This document shows positions 8,814 through 16,192 of a DNA stretch of 47,199 nucleotides, one piece after another. Under the pieces are notes generated by a model that did no database searches, was not told the origin of the DNA, and worked only from the letters and a program-made list of their open reading frames with translations. Each line of letters starts with the position of its first letter. The stretch's first letter is position 1. Both the position numbers and the translations under genes were made by a program. The DNA comes from Puniceicoccales bacterium (GTDB lineage: Bacteria; Verrucomicrobiota; Verrucomicrobiia; Opitutales; UBA9783), in the NCBI GenBank assembly GCA_031278975.1, contig JAITJL010000014.1, forward strand, positions 1-47,199, in the 5' to 3' direction.

Positions 8814-9553
8814 AACTTTTGCAGTTGTGGGTATTCATCTTCCAATTACTCTGGGAAATGTGTAAGGAACTGCGGTATTTGCCAAGGCAAATGGGACGGT
8901 GTTTTGAACAATGCTGCATCATGGGTTATCAAACGTTGCCTATTGTGGGCATTTTGAGTGTCTTTATGGGAGGTATTTTGGCTTTGCAAACCGGTTACAG
9001 TTTGAGTAAATTGCCGGGAGCTCAAAGTTTTTTAGGAAGCATTGTGGGATTATCCATGTGTCGCGAACTGGGACCTCTAATGACTGCATTTTTGCTGACG
9101 GGACGGGTCGGTTCTGCCATTACCGCCGAACTAGGTTCCATGTCCGTCTACAAGGAAGTCGATGCGTTGCGAACGATGAATTTATCACCGGTCCGCTTAT
9201 TGGTGATGCCACGCGTTGTTGGAGGACTCTTCATGATGCCTTTTTTAACCATATTTTCAACGGTATTAGGGTGGTTGGGAGGATGGATTGTGACGCAGTC
9301 GGTCGATTTTATCTCCATTAATGGATCCATTTATTGGCGCAGTTTAAAACAATACGTGGACATCGAGAGTATCAATGATGGACTTTTAAAAGCAGAAATT
9401 TTTGCATTGGTCATCACGCTGATCAGTTCAGCCATGGGTTTGCAGACAAAAGGTGGTCCTCGGGAAATTGGTACTTCGGTGACGCATACGTTGGTGCAAT
9501 CTATGATTGCCATATTGATGCTCGACTATTTTGTGACTAAAGTTTTATTATAG
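8810..9553 (+). CDS. mlaE: MlaE-type permease of a lipid ABC transporter
   Basis: A 247-residue inner-membrane permease of the MlaE family (about 260 residues is usual). Five to six hydrophobic segments are visible. The family signatures are present: ILALQTGYSL, the coupling region SMCRELGPLMTAFLLTGRVGSAITAELGSM, and EVDALRTMNLSPVRLLVMPRV. With MlaF and MlaD it moves phospholipid between the inner and outer membranes. It starts inside the stop of the W-P-L protein gene, and its stop overlaps the start of the ATPase gene, showing one operon. Confidence 0.93.
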   Translation: MKLLQLWVFIFQLLWEMCKELRYLPRQMGRCFEQCCIMGYQTLPIVGILSVFMGGILALQTGYSLSKLPGAQSFLGSIVGLSMCRELGPLMTAFLLTGRVGSAITAELGSMSVYKEVDALRTMNLSPVRLLVMPRVVGGLFMMPFLTIFSTVLGWLGGWIVTQSVDFISINGSIYWRSLKQYVDIESINDGLLKAEIFALVITLISSAMGLQTKGGPREIGTSVTHTLVQSMIAILMLDYFVTKVLL

Positions 9554-10377
9554 TGACGATGACTAACACAAAACAACTGTTTTCGGATACGTGCAATCGT
9601 TTGCCCGTTTCCATAGAAGTGGATCAGCTTAAAAAGCAATTCGGCCGTTTTGTGGTTTTGGATAACATTAGTCTGAAAATAGAACCAGGTGAAATTTTTG
9701 TTCTCATGGGGCCTAGCGGTTCTGGAAAAAGTGTATTTTTAGACCTGCTGGCAGGTTTGAGTAAACCCAGTTCAGGTCGTTTAAGCATTAATCAAGAGGA
9801 TTTACAGTACGTTAAAAAAACAAAAAAATACGTGATGGGTCTTGTATTTCAATCGGGAGCCCTATTCAATTCCATGACAATTTTTGACAACTTGGCTTTG
9901 TATTTAAGAGAACACAGGCTGTTTAACGAAAGAGAAATTAGAAGTCGTGTAACTCAAATGTTGGACATGTTGACATTAAAAGGGGTTTCACAAATCATGC
10001 CTTCGGAGTTATCCGGAGGTATGCGAAAACGTGTTGCGCTAGCCCGCGGGTTACTCATGGAACCGGATATTTTATTATTTGACGAACCTACTTCGGAATT
10101 GGATCCCATAACGGCTGCTTCCATCATTGAACTCATTGGGTACGTCAATAAACAATTACGCATTACAACACTCATAGTTTCACACGATATTTTGTTAGCT
10201 CAAACAATTGGTCATCATATTGCTTTACTCCACAATGGTTTTATTCAGGAAATTTATACACCCCAGACGTTACCGCAATCGTCGCGATCTTTTGTGCGCA
10301 ATTTCTTGAATCCAACCATTGATCTTAATCATCCAAGATTTTTACCACGGCGTCATGAAAACAAAATTATCGGATAG
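9553..10377 (+). CDS. mlaF: MlaF-type ABC ATPase
   Basis: A 274-residue ABC ATPase. Walker A is GPSGSGKSVF, the Q-loop is GLVFQSGALFNSMTIFDNL, the signature is ELSGGMRKRVALAR, Walker B is ILLFDEPTSELDP, and the H-loop is IVSHD. SGALFNSMT is the form typical of MlaF rather than other importers. The GTG at 9553 overlaps the mlaE stop; the ATG six bases on (9559) may be the true start. Its end overlaps mlaD by 23 bp. It supplies the energy for lipid transport at the inner membrane. Confidence 0.93.
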   Translation: MTMTNTKQLFSDTCNRLPVSIEVDQLKKQFGRFVVLDNISLKIEPGEIFVLMGPSGSGKSVFLDLLAGLSKPSSGRLSINQEDLQYVKKTKKYVMGLVFQSGALFNSMTIFDNLALYLREHRLFNEREIRSRVTQMLDMLTLKGVSQIMPSELSGGMRKRVALARGLLMEPDILLFDEPTSELDPITAASIIELIGYVNKQLRITTLIVSHDILLAQTIGHHIALLHNGFIQEIYTPQTLPQSSRSFVRNFLNPTIDLNHPRFLPRRHENKIIG

Positions 10378-11365
10378 TTTACGCGTTTTTTCTTTTGTCA
10401 TCTTTGGAATCATTTTGATGTACATCGTTTATACAGTTTTGACAAAATTGTCCATCAATAAACATGAAGGCTATTGTTTAAAGGCTTTGTTTTCCGACGT
10501 ACGTCAATTGCAAATAGGTGATGATGTGCGGGTTGCAGGCGTACGGGTTGGAAACGTAGTAAACACGTATTTGGATAAAGATTTAGCGGTGGCCGTTTTG
10601 CACATCGAAAAGAGATATCACATACCGGAAGATTCGGTGGCGACTATCTTAATGGCCGGACTGTTGGGGTCTAATTACGTATCCATTACACCGGGCAATT
10701 CTCATGTCTTGTTGAAAGATGACGCCTACGTTAAAACGCAGCAAACATCGGATTTATCGTCTGTTGTACAACAATTTAGTAAAGTAGGTAAAAAATTGGA
10801 CCGTATTTTGGGAAGTGTCGAAGAAGGCTTGGTTGGAAGTGATGAGAAGGAAAATACTACCCCAAATCCTTCGTTATTGAGAGAATTAGGAGATTTTTTT
10901 AGAGATAACCGCCCAAAGTTAAACAAAATCATCGATCATTGTCGAGATATTACGTGTCAATTGGCTGCTGGTGAAGGTACGTTGGGTAAGTTGCTGATGG
11001 AAGAGCAAGCGTACAACGATCTGTTGAGCATGATGGATTCTATTCGTGTGGCAGCCCATAAAGTTGACGGTCTTTTGAGCCAATTTGGAGATTTGGCCGA
11101 TAAGATTACATCGGGTAATGGATTGCTGGGAAAATTGATTGCAGATGAGAAAACGTCTCAAGATTTTGATCATATCGTTAAAAACATTCGTGAATTTTGC
11201 GAAAAATTAAATGACAATCACAGTACGCTGGGACGTATCATCAGCGATGACACTTTGTATCGTAAGGCGGAAGAGGCTTTAAATAAAGTAGAAAAGGCGG
11301 GAGATAGTATCTCAAATGCGGGTCCCGTAACGGCCGTGGGAGTTGCCGCCAGTGCTTTATTTTAA
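10355..11365 (+). CDS. mlaD: MlaD-type MCE-domain lipid-binding protein
   Basis: A 336-residue protein from the ATG at 10355, chosen because MKTKLSDSLR precedes the membrane anchor directly (about residues 12-30, VFSFVIFGIILMYIVYTVL). The MCE domain follows (ALFSDVRQLQIGDDVRVAGVRVGNV ... VATILMAGLLGSNYVSITPG). The long C-terminal part is helical and carries three copies of a G-x-G-x-L-G-K-L-L-x-D-E unit (GEGTLGKLLMEEQ, GNGLLGKLIADEK, HSTLGRIISDD), a pattern seen in many MCE proteins outside the enterobacteria. It should form the periplasmic ring that receives lipid from MlaE. No MlaB, MlaC or MlaA homologue is present in the window. Confidence 0.9.
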   Translation: MKTKLSDSLRVFSFVIFGIILMYIVYTVLTKLSINKHEGYCLKALFSDVRQLQIGDDVRVAGVRVGNVVNTYLDKDLAVAVLHIEKRYHIPEDSVATILMAGLLGSNYVSITPGNSHVLLKDDAYVKTQQTSDLSSVVQQFSKVGKKLDRILGSVEEGLVGSDEKENTTPNPSLLRELGDFFRDNRPKLNKIIDHCRDITCQLAAGEGTLGKLLMEEQAYNDLLSMMDSIRVAAHKVDGLLSQFGDLADKITSGNGLLGKLIADEKTSQDFDHIVKNIREFCEKLNDNHSTLGRIISDDTLYRKAEEALNKVEKAGDSISNAGPVTAVGVAASALF

Positions 11366-11387
11366 TTCATTTGGATAATGTGTTTAT

Positions 11388-12227
11388 ATGGAGCAAGCGC
11401 TGTTGGATTTTATTGAACAACAGTATGGGAATGCGGAAATAGCTCAAAAATTCCCCGTATCTTGTACATCCGCATTGGCCGAAGTTGCTTTTCAAGAGAT
11501 GGTTGCTAAATTACCAAGGAGATGCGTATGTCCTTTTTGTATGCGTTTGGTGGGGCAGTCAGGTGCTGGCAAAACAACTCAACTTTTGCCTGCGGTTGAG
11601 TATGTGTTTCAACAAACCAACTGGCCTCCTGTTTTTCTGGCGGTACGTAATTTTGTTCCTTATCACCCGCATTTGGAAGCCATTAGACAACAATATGGAG
11701 AAGATCTTCTGCGAGAAAATACAAATGCTTTTGCCCTTTCCCTATTGGTATTGGTTTTTGAAAAATTGGTACAAAGGCGCTATCCGATCGTTTTTGAAGT
11801 TACATTGCTGTCTCCTTTGTTTGAAGCCTACATCCACGCTTTGTTGGAAGAAAATGCTTACGCCTGCGATTACCAATGTTTGGCAATTGCTAAAAAAGAT
11901 TCAGATGCATGGATTCAGGCTCGTTGCCTGGCAACACGACGGCACGTATCTCCCAAATCATCGCAGTTTTTCTTTGAAACTTTAACCCCGGCACTTAGAT
12001 TTTTGCAAACGATTCACCTCCCGAATCGATTTTTTATTTGGAGTCGTTATCGATTGGACCCGGACGTAAGTTCTTGCCAGGATCCATTTTTATTGGAAAA
12101 AGTTGAGCAGGCACGATTGGAAAATAACCAGTCGGCATTCGAAGAAGATATTTTACGCGAGGCTAAAAAACAATTTTTGAGCCGCTTTTACGAACAAAAT
12201 CCGATTATCTACAAATCCAATTTTTGA
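11388..12227 (+). CDS. Zeta-toxin-like P-loop kinase without a visible antitoxin
   Basis: A 279-residue protein with a Walker A motif LVGQSGAGKTTQLLP at about residues 54-68. It is followed by FLAVRNFVPYHPHLEAIRQQYG, which matches the zeta/PezT pattern in which an Arg and a HP-x-Y/H segment bind the sugar substrate. Zeta toxins phosphorylate UDP-N-acetylglucosamine and so block peptidoglycan synthesis. No epsilon or PezA-type antitoxin gene stands beside it. The upstream gene is mlaD (22 bp away) and the downstream gene is convergent. It may therefore be a housekeeping or immune relative of the family, or have a distant antitoxin. The catalytic Asp typical of zeta is not clear to me (the strand reads FLAVRNF instead of D-x-D-x-F), so activity is uncertain. 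Confidence 0.65.
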   Translation: MEQALLDFIEQQYGNAEIAQKFPVSCTSALAEVAFQEMVAKLPRRCVCPFCMRLVGQSGAGKTTQLLPAVEYVFQQTNWPPVFLAVRNFVPYHPHLEAIRQQYGEDLLRENTNAFALSLLVLVFEKLVQRRYPIVFEVTLLSPLFEAYIHALLEENAYACDYQCLAIAKKDSDAWIQARCLATRRHVSPKSSQFFFETLTPALRFLQTIHLPNRFFIWSRYRLDPDVSSCQDPFLLEKVEQARLENNQSAFEEDILREAKKQFLSRFYEQNPIIYKSNF

Positions 12228-12276
12228 GCTTTGAGATCTTATGGCTGACATTTTCAAGCTAGATTTCTTATAAAAA

Positions 12277-14574
12277 CTAGTTGTGTACAATAGCATTGAA
12301 GTGCCTTTTGGAGATGTCGCCATTTGTACTTTCGTAGTAAACGAAAAGGCAACCTTTATTAGCATCAAAATAACAATCAAGAATAACTTCTGCACCCGAT
12401 TGTCCATCATCGATAGCACCATTATCACCAGGTCCACCTACTTCAAACCGATAGTAATTCCACACATTATCAACATTTGTAATTACAACGATAGGTCGCT
12501 TAACTGCTTGAGCAATATATTGAAAGTCTTCAATGGCTAACCATTTTTTCCAACCCCCAATCCTTATTGTTTGCTCTTGAACTAGTGAGGTGTCGGCATC
12601 CTCTGATGGCACAAGGGTAGCGGCAATACAGCGTAAATCAAGTATTTGTTGATGTAGATCGTGGGATGATATTTGCGGATTCAACCCGCGTAATATGGCC
12701 ACAATTCCACAATTTCCATCATTTGGAACATCAATTATCCTATAATTGGTAGGAGGAGTTGGCTCTGCGGGTGGTAGTTCCATAGGATTTTCTTCAGTTG
12801 GTTCCCAGGGTAGACCAATTGATGTAAGCATATCAGGTGAAACCCAAAAAACAAGCAGAGGATTTAGGTCAAACTGGCCACAAAACTTGCAAACATTGCC
12901 TAATAATAATTGTTGGTCCTCTGCTGACACTAAATGGAAGAAGGTCAATAAAGCTGGAGTATTTCGAACATGCCCTGGTGCAATATGCTTTGTGGCAAGA
13001 AGTCGATTATTTGCTGAAAAAGCTCCATGTAGAAAAGCCCCATCTAAAGTCTGAAGTTCTCCAGCCAGCAATTTGTCCCAAAACCATCGAGAATATGCAC
13101 TCAAACCTCCGGTCGATGTGAGCTGACCCCTAATGTCTTGATAATGTACGAACATGCCATCGTGGGTAAATAAAAACTGATACACATCAACGAGCGCCGT
13201 TTGAAAAACATTCTTGGACGTATCCGCTTTTTTGGTAATAAATCGATTCCCCTCCGATCCTCCTTTGAAAGGAGTTTTAGAGAAAACAAGTTTACGAAGA
13301 CCTTTTGCGGACGGTGGAAATAGGACCCCAGCAAGGGTAAAATGTCTTGGGTGCCCGTATGTACTTTCTAGCGCATCTGCGCTGCAAATGCTGCCACAAA
13401 AATTACATCCACTCATTTTTATAACCACCGGTAACCATAAGTTACAACCCTTTTGATCACTGCCGTGATGAGATTCCATAATTAAATTAACGCTAAGTAA
13501 CAACTGCCTATTTCTTTTACTGATTGCTGAAACCACCAATGTATGCATCAATTGTTGTTGATTTTGAATGCCCAGAATGTCTAAATATTGATTGAATTTA
13601 TCGCAATTCAGAATGTCTTGCCCGTACTCTAAAAATAATTTCTCTACTTGGTCATCCACAGTTTGCGTTGCAGGGTGTAGATTCCCTAAAATAGCTTCTA
13701 AAGTATCCCCTGTGGCATCTCCCGTAAAAAGAATATTACTTCCCTGGTGTTCAAAAAGAAGAACAAGACTTTGTGCATTTTTATCCGTAGGATCTGTTAA
13801 TCCATTAATCGGTATCAAAGTATGGAAGCGAGCGCATGGACTACCTAAAGTTCTTTGGAGAATGTTCTCGATGTTTATCCCCGCTTCCTTTTCTGTAGGA
13901 GAAGTAGGAGAAAAGCGCTTCCAATTTGGAAAAAATTCGTCTTTTTTAACAGAAAAATTAGCATTACTCCTTCTCGTGGGCGTGAGATGTCTAAAAAAAT
14001 GACATTGTTTTGGTAAGATATTTGATTGCTGTAAGTGATGGACGAAACCTGCTATTTCTTGCTCATTGGTTACGCCTATAAAAAAATTTAAATGTGTTAC
14101 CCTATGCTCTACTGCGAACCTAGCAAGAAAAGGAACATATAAATAATGATCAATATCCAGATGAGTAATTACAAAGCTAACCACTGCAACATTTGTAAAG
14201 CAATAATCGATAACATCTCGATAACGCTCTTTAAAACTAGCCCATTTTTGGAATACATTGCGTTTTGGTGACACTGTTCCTGTCACTTGAGTCCCTGCGT
14301 CAACAACAACTGTTCCGGCGGGGCCTCGTAAAAAGACACAATTTCCCTGCTTTACATTTAAAACAAAACAAGCAACATCCCTACTAGCATCTTGGAGAGG
14401 AAGCAACGACCATCTTGGTGGAGTGCCCACTGTTGCTTGTACTAGCTGTCCGATAGCCTGAGGAGACAATTCCTCACTATCACTGCTGCTAACCCTACTA
14501 CCTCCGTTTCCACCATAACATACGATGCAACCACTCAATGCTAATATAAAAATCAATCTGGAAGCTATTTCCAT
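12277..14574 (-). CDS. Secreted lipoprotein: ComEC-like metallo-beta-lactamase domain fused to an OTU-type cysteine protease domain
   Basis: A 765-residue protein. The N-terminus is a lipoprotein signal with lipobox LSGC (Cys16). Residues ~65-420 form a metallo-beta-lactamase domain of the ComEC/Rec2 type: VDAGTQ, ITHLDIDHY (H138-x-D-x-D-H143), ILFTGDA (D286), IMESHHGSD (H369/H370), YGHPRH. An unassigned middle (420-595) contains a CKFCG pair and, with CNFCG at 390-394, could bind zinc. After a proline-rich linker (about 595-609), the end (610-765) matches the OTU deubiquitinase fold: VPNDGNCGIVAI with Cys622 in the D-G-N-C motif, and RHFNAIV with His758 at the expected C-terminal place. OTU proteases cleave ubiquitin chains in eukaryotes and occur as effectors in intracellular bacteria. 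It is the second gene after the secreted protein at 14586. Both domain assignments come from motifs; the substrate is unknown. Confidence 0.75.
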   Translation of the reverse strand: MEIASRLIFILALSGCIVCYGGNGGSRVSSSDSEELSPQAIGQLVQATVGTPPRWSLLPLQDASRDVACFVLNVKQGNCVFLRGPAGTVVVDAGTQVTGTVSPKRNVFQKWASFKERYRDVIDYCFTNVAVVSFVITHLDIDHYLYVPFLARFAVEHRVTHLNFFIGVTNEQEIAGFVHHLQQSNILPKQCHFFRHLTPTRRSNANFSVKKDEFFPNWKRFSPTSPTEKEAGINIENILQRTLGSPCARFHTLIPINGLTDPTDKNAQSLVLLFEHQGSNILFTGDATGDTLEAILGNLHPATQTVDDQVEKLFLEYGQDILNCDKFNQYLDILGIQNQQQLMHTLVVSAISKRNRQLLLSVNLIMESHHGSDQKGCNLWLPVVIKMSGCNFCGSICSADALESTYGHPRHFTLAGVLFPPSAKGLRKLVFSKTPFKGGSEGNRFITKKADTSKNVFQTALVDVYQFLFTHDGMFVHYQDIRGQLTSTGGLSAYSRWFWDKLLAGELQTLDGAFLHGAFSANNRLLATKHIAPGHVRNTPALLTFFHLVSAEDQQLLLGNVCKFCGQFDLNPLLVFWVSPDMLTSIGLPWEPTEENPMELPPAEPTPPTNYRIIDVPNDGNCGIVAILRGLNPQISSHDLHQQILDLRCIAATLVPSEDADTSLVQEQTIRIGGWKKWLAIEDFQYIAQAVKRPIVVITNVDNVWNYYRFEVGGPGDNGAIDDGQSGAEVILDCYFDANKGCLFVYYESTNGDISKRHFNAIVHN

Positions 14575-14585
14575 GGATAGTAGTA

Positions 14586-15242
14586 TTATTGCTGTGCTTG
14601 TATTACAGTTTTTATAGTACGCGCGTAACTTTTGTAAAATTGAACGTTAGTTGCATTATAAAAAGGACTTTCTGGCTTTACTGCCGCATCATAATAAGCT
14701 GCAAGCGCAACAAGTATTACACCTTTATACTGTCGCCAAATGCTCAGATGTATCTGCATAGGGTTTATTGAATACAGCCAACTTACAAGGAAACATTTGA
14801 CTAAATGACAATTGTCGATACCGGACACGATTTGCGGAGATCTTGCCAGCTCCGTTGCTTTAGCTTCGGCGATTGAATACGCTGCATAATACCTGTCTGC
14901 AATTTCTTTATATTTTTGCTGTTCGCCTGTGTCGGTTTTCCCTTTCATTATGCTGTCGTATAATATATATCCATCAAAACATTCGCCCCCAAAGAAAAAC
15001 CAATCAACCAGAGAAAATTCATTATCTTCTCTTTGCGCTATTGCAAGATATGAAACCCCAATGTCAGGAGTGTCAGAATTTTCTCCTAATTTTTGTGCAA
15101 TTTTTTGAGCTGATAAATCTCTCAACTGTATTAATAGTTCACCATTCCGGGGTCCTCTTGCTAGTATTTCTTCTGATGGTGTAGCATTAACAAGATGTAG
15201 CGCAGCCATGATACATAATACAAACATTAATATTTTTTTCAT
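14586..15242 (-). CDS. Secreted protein of unknown function, upstream of the MBL-OTU gene
   Basis: A 218-residue protein with a clear Sec signal peptide (MKKILMFVLCIMAALHLVNA, cleavage near A20). The mature part is helix-rich with several aromatic and Cys residues (FFFGGECFDGYILYD, DNCHLVKCFLVSWLY). I recognise no family. It ends 11 bp before the MBL-OTU start on the same strand, so the two probably form one transcript and may act together outside the cell. The start is supported by an AAGGA site 8 bp upstream. A TTGACA at 15296-15291 (minus) lies upstream with TAACAT 14 bp further, a spacing too short for a standard promoter. Confidence 0.65.
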   Translation of the reverse strand: MKKILMFVLCIMAALHLVNATPSEEILARGPRNGELLIQLRDLSAQKIAQKLGENSDTPDIGVSYLAIAQREDNEFSLVDWFFFGGECFDGYILYDSIMKGKTDTGEQQKYKEIADRYYAAYSIAEAKATELARSPQIVSGIDNCHLVKCFLVSWLYSINPMQIHLSIWRQYKGVILVALAAYYDAAVKPESPFYNATNVQFYKSYARTIKTVIQAQQ

Positions 15243-15422
15243 AGTTTATCCTTTCGTTGCTGGCACAAAAATGTTATGCCGATTTATTGTTGTCAAGCCT
15301 AAAATTAAGCAAAAATCTTCGATATGTTGAATATCAAAGACATCGAGATTTAAATCAGTTTCATAGGGAGTTGTAGGGCTCAATGGATCTAAGGTCCACG
15401 GAGTACGCTCTTGAGTTTTTAT

Positions 15423-16073
15423 TTACGCATCGGATTGAATGGTAAAGAATTCTGGTATGATTTGGACTTCAAGGATTTTGCCTTCGTATTCGTCCGGTTC
15501 GGGTGTTTGCAAAATGAATTTTAATTGGCTGTCCATGAGAGGACATGCATAGGTATCCAATAGAACATGGTTACTGTAATCTAGAGGTTGAGTGTAAACG
15601 TTAGAGCCAAATCTAAAAGAATGGTCGTAAGCTGAATCTTCGATGTTAAAGTACAACCCAAATTTTTTGTTAATTTCTGTATCATTTGAAACGTTGAGTA
15701 TATTTTTACCCGCAGTGCTGAGTGGAGAATGCGCTTTTTCTAGGTCGTAAACTTGCCCTAGTGAAATCATGCATGAAGTTGAAACTTCCGTGTCTGCATT
15801 TTCAAAATGTGTATTGTACACGACATTTTGTTCAATTCTGTCCTTCAATGTTTTTTGAGAAAAATCGGCAATTATTTGATTGGTAATGGGAAAGTCATTG
15901 ATCGTGTAGGTATATTTGATGAGAAGCGAAGACAAAAGCCAATACCATTGGGCGATGTTTTCTTTGGAAGTTACAATGTTGGGCGCAAGACTGGCTTCTG
16001 GGTTGCATATGGGAAGGTGTGATGAGACACCACATTCGTTTACGAAAACTCGAAAAGGAGGTAGGGTAGACAT
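15423..16073 (-). CDS. Unidentified protein at the distal end of the phage-like module
   Basis: A 216-residue protein without signal peptide or recognised domain. It begins MSTLPPFRVFVNECGV and ends in beta-rich sequence (YEGKILEVQIIPEFFTIQ). The R-V-F-V-N start and the beta content are compatible with a virion or tail accessory protein, but this is only an impression. It stands 119 bp after the hub-like gene on the same strand, further apart than the other module genes, so it may have its own promoter or not belong to the module. The next gene downstream, the secreted protein at 15242, is 180 bp away. Confidence 0.5.
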   Translation of the reverse strand: MSTLPPFRVFVNECGVSSHLPICNPEASLAPNIVTSKENIAQWYWLLSSLLIKYTYTINDFPITNQIIADFSQKTLKDRIEQNVVYNTHFENADTEVSTSCMISLGQVYDLEKAHSPLSTAGKNILNVSNDTEINKKFGLYFNIEDSAYDHSFRFGSNVYTQPLDYSNHVLLDTYACPLMDSQLKFILQTPEPDEYEGKILEVQIIPEFFTIQSDA

Positions 16074-16192
16074 AGAAGAATATCAACGTTAAAGTAAAAA
16101 GGTTTGGAAGACGCGCAAAATAAGAAAGGTATACGCACATAATTTTCCAATAAATATCTCAAATGTTTACAAAGGTTCATGAAATTGGTATA

